Assembly (NCBI GenBank): GCA_027886185.1
Contig: WOAB01000501.1
Coordinates: 1,488,001-1,552,000, forward strand
Reading direction: 5' to 3'
DNA from: Rheum nobile
Taxonomy: Eukaryota > Streptophyta > Magnoliopsida > Caryophyllales > Polygonaceae
DNA: 64,000 bases
In this document: positions 33,200-44,364 of the stretch, piece after piece
Layout of the letters: each line of letters begins with the position of its first letter
Numbering within the stretch: position 1 is the first letter of the stretch
Position numbers and translations under genes: made by a program
Notes under the pieces: model-generated
Database searches by the model: none
What the model was told of the DNA's origin: nothing
What the model saw: the letters and a program-made list of their open reading frames with translations, nothing else

Positions 33200-35646
33200 C
33201 GTAATTTCTTGCGGCGCACCCCAGTTTGGGCGCATTCGTGATGCGCCTAAACTGGGGGGTTTAAAAAAAAAACAATTCATTGGGCGCAATCAGGGTGCGC
33301 ACAAGGTCTGGGTGGATTATTTTTATTTTGAAAAATAATTTTTTAAAGATTATTGAACCGGTTTGGGTCTGAACCGGTTGATCTTGGGCGCAACCATGAT
33401 GCGCCCAGGTTTTTTTTTCCGAAAAAAAAAAAAAAACCTGGGCGCATCGTGATTGCGTCCAAATTTGTTTATATCCAATTTGGATGTCTTGTAGTTATAT
33501 CCAATTTGGTTATTACTATGGTTATATACTATGATTATATCTTATTGTTATATCTATGGTTATATCATATAGTTATATACTATGATTATATCTTATAGTT
33601 ATATACAATTTGGTTATATCTCATGATTATATTCTATATTTATATATTATGGTTATATCATATAGTTATATGCTATGATTATATCTTATAGTTATATCAT
33701 ATAGTTATATCCAATTTTGTTATTACTATATAATATAATCATAAGGATATAGCTATAAAGATATAACCAAATCACATATAACTATAAGATATAGTCATAT
33801 TATATAAGTATATGATATAACCATAGTATATAACTATATGATATAATATATGATTAAGCATACTATATAACTATAAGATATAATCATAGTATATAATTAT
33901 AAGATATAACCATAGTATATACCGTTAGAATATAATATAGGATATAACCATAGTATATAACTATATAATATAACCATAAGATATAATCATAATATATAAC
34001 TATATAATATAACGATATGATATAATCAAATTTGATATAAGACATATAACTATAAGATATATTCATTATATAGAACTATGTGATATAACCATAGTATATC
34101 TATATGATGTAATATAAGATATAATCATAATATATAACTATGAAATATAACCATAAGATATACCCATAGTATATAACTATAGAATATAACCGTAGTATAT
34201 GACCATAAGACATAATCAAATTGGATATAACCATATTTATATGTGATTTTCAAAGGATATAATCATAGTATATAACTATAGGATATAACGATCTGATATA
34301 ACCAATATGGATATAACTATAACATATAATCATGGTATATAACTATAGGATATAACGATATGATATAACCAAATTGGATATAACTATAACATATAATCAT
34401 GGTATATAACTATAGAATATAACGATATGATATAACCAAATTGGATATAAGTCATATAAGTATAAGATATAATCATAGTATATAACTATAGAATAGAACC
34501 GTAGTATATGACCATAAGACATAACCAAATTGGATATAACCATAGTTATATGTGATTTTCAAATGATATAATCATAATATATAACTATAGGATATAACGA
34601 TATGATATAACCAAATTGGATATAACGATATGATATAACCAAATTGGATATAACGATATGATATAACCAAATTGGATATAACGATAACATATAATCATTG
34701 TATATAACTATAGGATATAATGATATGATATAATCAAATTGGATATAACTATAACATATAATCATTTTATATAACTATAGAATATAACGATATGATATAA
34801 CCAAATTGGATATAACGATAACATATAATCATGGTATATAACTATAGGATATAACGATATGATATAACCAAATTGGATATAACTATAACATATAATCATT
34901 TTATATAACTATAGAATATAACAATATGATATAACCAAATTGGATATAACTATAACATATAATCATTGTATATAACTATAGAATATAACGATATGATATA
35001 ACCAAATTGGATATAAGTCATATAAGTATAAGATATAATTATTGTATATAACTATATGATATAAGCATAGTATATAACTATATAATATAACCATAAATCT
35101 CAAACACCAAGACCTAACCCTAAACCCCAAGACCTAACCTTAAACCCTAAAAAACGCTACAAACCCCTTGGGCGCAACCTAGTTGCGCCCATAATTCTGG
35201 ACGCAATCTAGTTGCGCCCAAAGGGTGTGTGGGGTTTAGGGGTTTGTACTCGAATGGACGAAAATCCCAAACCCTAAAACACACTAAAAACCCCTTGGGC
35301 GCAACCTGGTTGCGTCCAAAAACCCTAAATCACAAACTCTAAAAAATAATAGAAATCCCTTGGGCGCATCCACGTTGCGCCCATTTTTTTTTAAAAAAAA
35401 AATCCCTTCTGGGCGCAACGTGGATGCACCCAAGGTGAACCAGATTTTTTTTTAAAAAAAAAAAACAAAATTGGCCATGAACCGGGTTTTAAAAAAAACC
35501 CGGTTCTTTCACTTGGGCGCACCCTGGTTGCGCCCAATTTTTTTTTTTTTTTTTTTTGAAAACAAAAATCCTGTTTTTGGGCGCAACCAGGATGCGCCCA
35601 AAAACAGGTTTGCCATCAGAAAATCCGGGTGCGAACATTCTACCCG
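33200..35646. repeat. composite block: GGGCGCA palindromes flanking an AT-rich minisatellite
   Basis: Present only in unit 2. Both ends carry imperfect palindromes of the type TGGGCGCAACCTGGTTGCGC, about ten in all (33219-33257, 33276, 33388-33460, 35168, 35210, 35295, 35358-35433, 35514, 35577). Several are paired across T/A runs so that they form larger hairpins. The middle is listed separately. No ORF and no target-site duplication were seen. Family unknown. Confidence 0.75.
33470..35095. repeat. AT-rich minisatellite with a 67-bp unit and a polarity switch
   Basis: Built from tataactata/gatataacc words. A clear 67-bp unit starts at 34271, 34338 and 34405. To about 33730 the words read in the opposite orientation (tatagttata, ggttatatc), so the array is an asymmetric inverted repeat centred near 33730. 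Translations are Tyr/Ile-rich artefacts. Confidence 0.85.
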
Positions 35647-36152
35647 TACAAATATAAGGGTTCATGTCAGCCATTGACTTCCAAAAAGTCAAAATGTAGA
35701 ATATCAGCATACCTCACATTTCATGATGCAAGTAGGGCAACTCATTTATCTTAGAAATTGACAGTTGAGGGATGCCACTTTTGTGTCCCACTAAGACATT
35801 TTAAACGACAAAGAAAGGTAATTAACAAATCATTATTAACACCAAATCAGTCAATTCACAAATCCAAGATCTTCACGTACTTTAAAAGGCATCAAGAGAT
35901 TTAGCATAGATCACCAATTCTTAGGCATTGTTTAATTGGTGAATGTAAGTTAAGAACAAGGAAAGACATGTTAGCCAATTCAACACAAATGCAAGTTCAT
36001 GCCAACCACTCCTCAACAAGCTTTATAAACAATTCAATAAAATGAGATTGCCTACAAGTATAAATACATGTTCAAGCATTCAACAAAAAACATCATTTAA
36101 ACATCTTCCCTTCATTGTGTTTTAGTATATACTAAACAAGTTAACAAGAAAG
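35647..36152 (+). other. promoter region of extensin gene 2
   Basis: Near-identical to 29668-30173. No ORF. Confidence 0.6.
36059..36066 (+). promoter_or_regulatory. TATA box of extensin gene 2
   Basis: tataaata, 87 bases before the ATG at 36153, as in the first gene. Confidence 0.65.
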
Positions 36153-36839
36153 ATGATGAAAGGGCTTGTGCAACTCCTTTTGGGGTTGGCTTTGCTAAAT
36201 GTGGTGTTGGTGAGTGCCGGTGATGACTACTACAATTCCCACCAATCTCATGATAAGAAAGCTCCTAAATACAAGCCTCCTCCACCACCTCCGCCACCGG
36301 TTTACCCGTCTCCACCACCACCAGTGTACAAGTCCCCACCACCACCAGTGTACAAGTCCCCACCTCCACCGATTTACGCATCCCCACCACCACCAGTGTA
36401 CAAGTCCCCACCTCCACCTGTCTACGCATCCCCACCACCACCTGTCTACGCATCCCCACCGCCACCAGTGTACAAGTCCCCACCTCCACCGGTTTACTCA
36501 TCCCCACCACCACCTGTGTACAAGTCCCCACCTCCACCGGTTTACGCATCACCACCTCCACCAGTTTACGCATCCCCACCACCACCAGTGTACAAGTCCC
36601 CACCTCCACCTGTCTACGCATCCCCACCACCACCAGTGTACGCATCCCCACCACCACCTGTGTACAAGTCCCCACCTCCACCTGTCTACCCATCTCCACC
36701 ACCACCAGTGTACAAGTCCCCACCACCACCAGTGTACAACTCTCCTCCTCCACCAGTTTACTCATCTCCACCACCACCGGTTTATAAAAATGCACTGAGG
36801 CCATCCCAATACCACCCTAAGCCAAACTACCACATTTGA
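36153..36839 (+). CDS. extensin-like cell-wall protein 2 (228 aa)
   Basis: Tandem paralogue of the gene at 30174, with the same signal peptide, N-terminal region and C-terminal tail (QYHPKPNYHI). The repeat region has 19 exact SPPPPVY units plus one SPPPPIY, against 17 plus two variants in copy 1. The difference of ten residues comes from repeat gain or loss and the short SPPVY unit in copy 1. Secreted cell-wall structural protein by family. It is intronless and both the promoter and the 3' flank are duplicated with it, so both copies may be expressed alike. Confidence 0.93.
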   Translation: MMKGLVQLLLGLALLNVVLVSAGDDYYNSHQSHDKKAPKYKPPPPPPPPVYPSPPPPVYKSPPPPVYKSPPPPIYASPPPPVYKSPPPPVYASPPPPVYASPPPPVYKSPPPPVYSSPPPPVYKSPPPPVYASPPPPVYASPPPPVYKSPPPPVYASPPPPVYASPPPPVYKSPPPPVYPSPPPPVYKSPPPPVYNSPPPPVYSSPPPPVYKNALRPSQYHPKPNYHI

Positions 36840-38551
36840 TATCCTATATTCTATATATATTTTTATATGTTGATCATTTATTTTATTTCCTCATACAAAG
36901 GAACGTCCAAACGTGTACGTGAATAAGAGCAAAAACTATTCAACGAAATTGTGAAAGAAATATATACTATTTGAAAGCCTTTTCTGTTGTGTTCTTTAAT
37001 TCATTCATCGTTGTAGCTTTTCTTGCAAAAGTTATAGTCATATATATGTATCAACCAACGATTGTAACTCTTATAAATTAAATATATACACTGCATTTAT
37101 ATGTTACGTACGAATGTTTTTATTTGGACTCTTCTTTTTCAGAATGCAAGTTTTTTCTCCTTCTCGGATATATATATATGCCATAGATCCATAATTATTT
37201 ATATAATGCATTATTAATGTATGATCGAGTAAATACTAACATGACCCATTAAAGATCTATAATTACGAGATATATTGATCGATTACGACGGATTAATTTG
37301 CAATAGCCATGTTATTGAGGAGGAGTTTTGCCACGATCTAGCCATTCTCAAGTACGGGCACACTCCATTGATTAGTAGCCCTATCAGATTGACAGTCAAC
37401 TTCAAGAAATCTAAAAATTGTCAATTTTATTTTTCAGGTTGATAGGTCGAACATAATTTATAACTATGTATTAATTTCGGTTGAATTATTATTTGGTTTA
37501 ATTTCAAGAGTTTCAAATCCACATAAAATTTTAACTGACTCGAAAGTCCAACGTAACTCCGCATTATAGTATTCGTTATGTTATAAGAATGTAATAATAC
37601 AAGTAATTCAATAAGCTAGTTTTTTTTTTGGGTAGAAAAAATTTAGGGTGATGGGACGACGTCCTACTCTAAAGACATGGAAAATCAAAAAATTCAAAAA
37701 TCACTTACAAAGAAATTTACATAAGCCTCACCTCAATAAACTAACTAGTATCCTAATTTTATGTTATTTTTTGGTTCAAACAATTTAGAATGAGAGAGTG
37801 GTGTCCCAATTCATAATGAGGAAGACTTTCAGGCTTAAAGAACATTTATAGAGATATTTACATATACATTTTTCAGAAAAGACTAGTGAGATGAGCCTAC
37901 ATAATTATCGATTCTATCACGTTCTACTAGATCAAATCGAATACCCTAATTTTTTATGCAGCATAACACCCCCTTTTCTTTAAAAAAAATATGCAGCATA
38001 ATACAATATCTAAGCGGATTTTCTTTGCTTAGAGAAGATAGTCAAGAAAAAACAAAACTTCCCATTAAACATGAAAATTTTGTACAAAGTACCATTGATG
38101 TAATGTTTACACAAAATTGCCCTCTAAATATAAACCATAGCAAATGAAATGGGTAGAGATGGTTAAATATGAAGAAAATCGTGATCAAATTGGCTTATTA
38201 TATCCAAATAAAAGTTTATAAGTATTTGTAATTGGGCACATTAGTACAATAGTATCCCTTAAGGGGTACTAATGTGTAAATAATGTTATTTTGGATGATT
38301 TTAACCAAAAAAAATCTTATGTCGGAAATTAGAAAGGCGGGTAACCAAATCCAGGTTTACCTCTCACAAGTCACAACACCATCGCACTGCGTTTGGCCCG
38401 CTCTTTCCTCGCTCAACGGAGCGTGTTCTTCTTCTCCGACGACTCCCAAATCCAGTTTCTCTCTCCCTCAAAGCCATTTCCGAGGATCAAAAGAATCAAA
38501 TTTGACTCCTAGTATGAAAAATCTCCTGCAAGTCGAGAGTTGTGAGAGAGA
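36840..38551 (+). other. extensin 2 downstream region and APE2 5' region
   Basis: Near-identical to 30831-32427 up to 38427. 38428-38551 is the unique stretch before the APE2 ATG, rich in cttctctcc, fitting a 5' leader. No other gene seen. Confidence 0.6.
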
Positions 38552-41500
38552 ATGTTGAAGATTGTGACTTACAACGTCAATGGCCTCAGGCAGCGAGTCT
38601 CTCAGTTTGGCTCTCTCCTCAAATTGCTCAACTCCTTCGACGCCGACATAATTTGCTTCCAGGTACTACTAATTCAATACTCTCTCTCGAGCTATTGTGG
38701 AGCTTTTATTTAGGGTTCGTCGGTCGATTTGTTGTGGTGATGGTTGCTTTTGTGGGGGTAATGTAGGAGATAAAGCTTACAAGGCAGGAGCTCACCTCTG
38801 ATTTGGCTATGGCGGAAGGTTATGAGTCTTTCTTTTCGTGCACTCGCACCTCTGGCAAAGGCCGCACTGGCTACTCTGGTAATCCATTTTCGCTATTCTC
38901 TATCTCTGTTTTTCGCTAGTGTATTTTGTTAGAAATCATGATCAGTTACACCTGAGCAAATTTGAGTACTTGCTTCCATTAGGTTTAGTTTGATTGTATA
39001 AATTTGGTATATTATAGTAACATCTTATTGGTTCTATCTGATGATGGATTAATGAGGAAGAAAGCTGCATGTGACTTACTGTTCTTATTGGTTCTATCTG
39101 CTTGGTGGTGAGAATGGGATTGGAAGAGTGCTTTATGTAGATCAAACTGAAATGTAACTTTAGTAAGTTTATTATAACAACATCCAAGGTTCTTGACCTG
39201 TAAGCTGATTTTTTTTGTTCTTATGGGAAATAAATGTTGTTAGTGATTGCACATTGTGCATTGTATACTCTGTATGTGCACTAACTTGATTGTCCATTGT
39301 GGGTAACTTATTATTCAAATTTGAAAGGTTTACTTTATTGTGGTAATTTAATACGGACTATGGTTATTTCTGTAGGAGTGGCAACCTTTTGCCGTGTTAG
39401 TTCTGCATTTTCCAGTACAGAAGTGGCTCTACCAGTTGCAGCAGAGGAAGGATTCACTGGCCTTCTTGAGATTTCTCGGGTGTCTGAAGCTAGAAATGCT
39501 GAAATATTTGCCTATAGTGAATGCTTGGCAGATTTCACAAATGATGAGCTTTTGATGATTGACAGCGAGGGACGTTGTATTATCACAGATCATGGGCATT
39601 TTGGTATGTCAATAAGTCAAGTCTGATACTTCCCTACTGCAAATGTTTTATTCAAAGTATGTCTACTTGTTAATAGTAGTAACTTCTACTCAATAAGATC
39701 ATTATAATTGCATATTGCTCTTGTTTTTTTTGTATCCTCAAAATTCTTAGTTTAACTTTTGTGATGTTGGGAAATGACAGTTCTTTTCAATATATATGGG
39801 CCCCGTGCTGATCCTGATGATGTGGAAAGGATCCATTTCAAGACTACGTTTTACGAAGTATTGCAGGTACATCTTTGTCTTTCCTTGCACATAAATCTGC
39901 TATTTGTCTATTGGCATCATATGAACCTGTGTTGTTGGCAAGTCTGGAATGACTTCCTTGTTTACTTCTTCATTTACATGTCTCTAGTTCTTAATTGTAG
40001 CCTTTTTCATTTAGGAATTTTAAAAGGTTGTGAACTTTCATACTTCGTATAAACCGTTGATTACTGCTGATAACATGATAAATTTCTTGACAATATATGT
40101 TGATGTACTGTAACCTATCTCTATGCATTTGACTAAAAAAAGGAATATGATTTTCTGTAGAAAAGATGGGAGTTGCTTCAGCGACAAGAAAGGAGGATAA
40201 TTGCGGTAGGTGATCTTAACATTGCTCCTTCAGCTATAGATCGCTGTGAGGCTGGACCTGATTTCGAGCAGAATGAGTAAGCAGAAATTTTCATTCCTTA
40301 AAAAATGTTTCATTGAGCTTCTTATATCATTGTTTATCTGCCTTGCATCCTACAATTGCATATAATCTTGATGCTTTTGCAGGTTTCGGAGGTGGCTTAG
40401 ATCTATGCTGGTGAGGAACGGAGGCACTTTCTTTGACGTTTTCAGAGAAAAGCATCCTGAAAGGTTTGCAATATGCTACGAATTCTTCTTATATTTGGTG
40501 GCTGAAGCATATGAAAAAGCCGTAATCGATTTTTTTTTCTTCCTCTGACTCATATAGTTTTTCAGGACTGTGAAAATTCTAATGCTACGTCTTTATCCTA
40601 TGATGTCTGCAGGAAAGATGCATACACATGCTGGGCAGTACATAATGGTGCTGAAGAATTCAATTATGGAAGTAGGATTGATCACATTCTCGCCTCTGGC
40701 TTATGCTTACATGAAACATCTAAACAACCAGGACATGACTTTGTGGCTTGTCATGTTGAAGAATGTGACATCATGTTGCAATATAGACGATGGAAACCTG
40801 GAACTGTACCAAGGTGGATTCTTTGGCCTATCTTATCTTTCCTCTCTGTGCTTAATCTGAAGTTAAGATGGATCTGGTCACTTACAGACTTCATTAAACA
40901 GGTGGAAAGCAGGGAAAAGTATTAAGCTAGAAGGCTCTGATCATGTTCCTGTTTATGCGGTTTTAACTAAAATCCAAGATTGTCCTATGCACAACACTCC
41001 ATCTTTATCCAGTAGATATATTCCTGGTATTCGTGGATCCCAGCAGACTATTGGTATGGACATTTCTATACTTTGAATATTTATTATCCTCTATAAAAGT
41101 TGCATATATGTAATCTCTTCATTATAATGAGCAAAAAAAGAAGCAACATAACTGCAATAAATTTGTGAAGAAACACTAGTCCTTATACCAGTTTGAAATC
41201 CTCAAAGTGTCTAAGCTGTTACTGATGCTGTTGTCATTATCCTCATACTTTTAACAGTGTCAATTTTGAAGAAAAGAACTGTGACAGAGCAGATTTGTAT
41301 CAGCAGCCAATTTGAAAGTTCACCTGGTCAAGACTGCTCATTAACCAGCACTTCCTTGGATGAGTCACCGTGCTCTCTTCAGAATTCTGGGGAAGGCACC
41401 TCCAAATTTTTAGAGGAAGGCCATGGTCCATTGGAATTGAATTATAAGCCCACCAAATCAGTATCAGATTCAGAGAAGAAGAAGAGGAAACTAAAAGCAA

Positions 41501-42764
41501 ATCAGCCATCTCAACTCTCCCTGAAATCCTTCTTCCAGAAAGTCCCACGTGTCACCAATGCCATATGCAGCTCCAGCAAAGATGCAATGCAGAATCCCAA
41601 GGATGGTTTAAACCTTATTGATACCTTGAATGATACTCCAGAGTCTAATGACGCAACAAACGGGTATGATGAGTCTGATTGCTGCACAAGTACATGTACT
41701 TCCACAGTGGAACAAAACCCGCCAGCTGGATCTTGTGCTTCTGAGAAAGACAAGAAGGATTCTGCATTGCTGGAGTGGAGAAGGATTCAGCAATTCATGC
41801 AGGATAGTATCCCCCTTTGCAACGGTCATAATGCGCCTTGTGTTTCCAGGGTGGTGAAGAAACAGGGTCCGAACTTTGGTCGTCGGTTCTACGTCTGTGC
41901 ACGCTCTGAGGTAATTACTAATCACCTTTTACCTATTTGTATATGGTTTTTTGTTTTTTTCAACTGTGATTTTACAGTCCCTAGCATAACAAAACCCAAC
42001 CACCTTATTAATTAGATCACAACATTTCCTGCACTATGACTACCAATTTCCTCTAAGTGAGCTATCTCTCCCTTTTGCAAATGTAGCTAGATCTAAAAAA
42101 AACTGAACCAAACTGTATAATTTGACTCATTCCTCCTAAAATCTAACCCACTCAAAGCTTGATAACCTATCGGGTTTGTTTGTTAGATGAGGTTATAAAC
42201 ACTTTTTTGTTTATAATGTGTTTTTTCTGTTTAAAAATAGTTTTTGAAATTTGTGAGATATAGGAATTTGTGCAATGTTGAGAAAAAAGTACTTTTTGCA
42301 AACAATGTTTATAAACACTTGGCAAACTTTGCCTGACCCATTATATAACTGACCTGAAACAAATCAAAAGTCTTTATAAATGTATAATATTCTAACAGTC
42401 CAAATCCCTAGTATATACCCGATTCAATTAATCCGACCCAAAATGTACCCAATTCGAAATCTTGATGAACTAAAAGTCTAAAACTTCCCGAAATATACAC
42501 TTAAATATCACAATTCTCATGCCTAAAACAATCAAAACTTGTACATCCAAATCCAATAGAAATAACTTGACCTGTCAATTGCAACTCTCTTCACACATTG
42601 TCGTCTTCACTTGGATGAAACTGGTAGTCATTTGCGCTTTAGTTGGAAGAACCATTTCTAAATTGTAATGGGTAATTCTCACTTTGATGCAGGGACCGTC
42701 GTCGAACCCAGAAACAAGATGTGATTTCTTCAGATGGGCTGCTTTCAAGACTAAGCGCAAATGA
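38552..42764 (+). CDS. APE2: DNA-(apurinic or apyrimidinic) endonuclease 2, ten exons
   Basis: Exons: 38552-38662, 38767-38878, 39376-39603, 39781-39866, 40161-40276, 40383-40463, 40613-40813, 40902-41053, 41258-41910, 42693-42764. All introns are GT...AG, and the total is 1812 nt, 603 aa plus stop. The N-terminal two thirds is an exonuclease III-type fold: TYNVNGLR, CFQEIKLTRQEL (catalytic Glu), YGPRAD, GDLNIAPS (Asp and Asn), EGSDHVPVYA (Asp-His). A basic stretch (KKKRK, about 436) precedes a PCNA-interacting motif QLSLKSFF (about 448-455). A GRF zinc finger occupies about 550-596 (PLCNGHNAPC...RRFYVC...RCDFF). In this family the enzyme cleaves AP sites and resects 3' ends in nuclear base-excision repair, with PCNA as partner. 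All key residues are present. Its 5' flank is duplicated at 31900-32427. Confidence 0.96.
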
Positions 42765-43365
42765 CAAGCCTTCATTGTTTTCTTCATAATTATTATTATT
42801 ATTAAGACCGATTGCTCAATTAGAACCTCTGCAGCTTAGGGTTTTTTCTGGAAGAGATCCTTTGAAAGATGATAAAGAATCCCTTTCAGTGTCTTGTACA
42901 GCTTGTATCACCTTTGATCATTTTGTAACGTGCAACTTAAATCAAGTGTAAATTATTTATATATATGGTATCTTGCCTGGTCCTCCAAATAACTAATTTT
43001 CCCTAGAATAAATACGGGTTTAGATCCATTCGAGTTTTTTCCCCTCCCTTAATGCAATAGTTTATAAGTTATAAATCATCACCCAACCTAGATTCGACGT
43101 GCTTGACATGAGAATTTTGGTGGAATTGTGTCAAACATGTTAGCAAATTAATTTACATGAATTGCTTAATGTTTGAGTTCAATCAAGTTGGATTTTGTTT
43201 GATGAAAGTTTCTTGATAATTTTTAATAGAAGAACATTTCATTTGCAGAACTTGAAGGCACCAAAACTTGTGTCATGCATAAACATGTATTAACTCAATT
43301 TTGAACCCATTTTTTACACGAAAAGTTGTTGAAGTTCTTAAAAGCGAAAAATAAATAAGGAAAAA
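42765..43365. other. intergenic sequence between APE2 and tRNA-Arg
   Basis: The first ~200 bases are probably the APE2 3' UTR. The rest is AT-rich with no gene. Confidence 0.5.
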
Positions 43366-43438
43366 CACGCTCGGTGGGACTCGAACCCACAATCGTCTGA
43401 TTAGAAGTCAGACGCCTTATCCATTAGGCCACGAGCGC
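43366..43438 (-). tRNA. tRNA-Arg (UCU)
   Basis: The minus strand folds as a cloverleaf: acceptor GCGCTCG/CGAGCGT (one G-T pair), D arm GCCT...AGGC, anticodon arm TCTGA-CTTCTAA-TCAGA with anticodon TCT, T arm GTGGG-TTCGAGT-CCCAC, discriminator G. 73 nt, no intron, no encoded CCA. Confidence 0.96.
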
Positions 43439-43511
43439 CAACTTGTTCCGTTTTGCAGACCAATAGCTTTGTGACCACATATCTTAAACATAAAATGTTT
43501 ATGGCTAGAAT

Positions 43512-43827
43512 TAGGGGTGAGCACGGGCCGACGAAACCGAAGCCCGAACCGAACCCGGCCCGAAAAACCCGAACCAAACCCGAACCCATACTCCTTTGGT
43601 TCGGGCCGCACTTTTTAACATTTCGGGTTTCGGGTCGGTTCGGGTTCGGTTCGGATTTCGGGTTTTAGTGCATTTTTGGCCTTTTTTTCCCTTCGGACGC
43701 TGTTTAGCCCGAACCCGACCCGAACCGAAGTGTTCGGGTTCGGTCTTCGGTCCCATGTTTTTGGGCTTTTTGGGTTCGGACTTTTCGGGTTCGGTTCAGT
43801 TCGGGTTCTGGCCCATGCTCACCCCTA
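43512..43827. mobile_element. hAT-type nonautonomous element, 8-bp TSD gctagaat
   Basis: Inverted ends taggggtgagcacgggcc and ggcccatgctcaccccta. Exact 8-bp duplications gctagaat lie at 43504-43511 and 43828-43835. The interior is almost only cgggttcgg/ccgaacccg words, and the short frames it yields are not genes. Confidence 0.9.
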
Positions 43828-43835
43828 GCTAGAAT

Positions 43836-43950
43836 ACAAAAAAGTGAAGTAAGTCATTCTAAAACTTTAAGAGAAGCGAAGTACTATAAGGTTAGTACTT
43901 CGCTTCTCTTAAAGCTTTAGAATGAGCTACTTCACTTTTATATATTCTAA
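43836..43950. repeat. long palindrome (fold-back), arms ~50 nt
   Basis: aaaagtgaagtaagtcattc... pairs with ...gaatgagctacttcactttt around the loop taagg near 43890, with only a few mismatches. The arms continue outward through the hAT target site (tagaata), so the hAT element landed within the left arm. Confidence 0.85.
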
Positions 43951-44310
43951 CTATATGTGAAAGGATTTTACGATTTCACAATTCGGATAATAGAATTTTA
44001 CAATTCTACAATCTACTAATTCATCATTATTTTGAATAGAATTTAACAAATTTTTAATTGAGTTCTTGTCTTTAGAATTTTTAATCAATTGAATCTATTA
44101 TTGCGTATTTAATATGTGTAAAACAACGCCAATGTCATTCGAAGACTCGTAATGACGGATTACATTTCAACGAACAATGCATGGACGATATATAAAATCC
44201 GACGAGCCTTGAATCCGAACGGCGCATTCAAGAAAACTACCATGGTCAAGTGTGATGCTGAAGCAGCAACTCATGAATACAAAGCCAAAAGAGACTCCAC
44301 AAGTAATAAC
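43951..44310. other. AT-rich intergenic sequence up to the LINE target site
   Basis: No supported gene. From 44152 a frame is open into the LINE, but the part before the LINE border is not recognisable. Confidence 0.4.
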
Positions 44311-44364
44311 AAGTGCATTCCTTCCTACCAAATCGATTTGGATCCCGAAAACGCTCCCGGAAAT

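Larger units (their letters stand above)
32428..38427. repeat. tandem duplication, unit 2
   Basis: Second copy of 28662-32427. It contains the LINE fragment, the second extensin gene and the complete APE2 5' flank. Sequence 33200-35646 replaces the 226 bases 29442-29667 of unit 1. Confidence 0.9.

Noticed and set aside
33353..35095. Tyr/Ile-rich frames
   Set aside because: They come from the AT minisatellite; no start context or domain.
33470..35095. CRISPR-like regular repeat
   Set aside because: The units are contiguous, without unique spacers, and the genome is a plant's.
43401..43832. Arg/Gly/Pro-rich frames on both strands
   Set aside because: They are translations of the iterated cgggttcgg words of the hAT element and overlap tRNA-Arg.
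44152..44364. Start of the long frame before the LINE border
   Set aside because: The target duplication places the LINE 5' end at 44327, so the upstream part is chance continuation of the frame.
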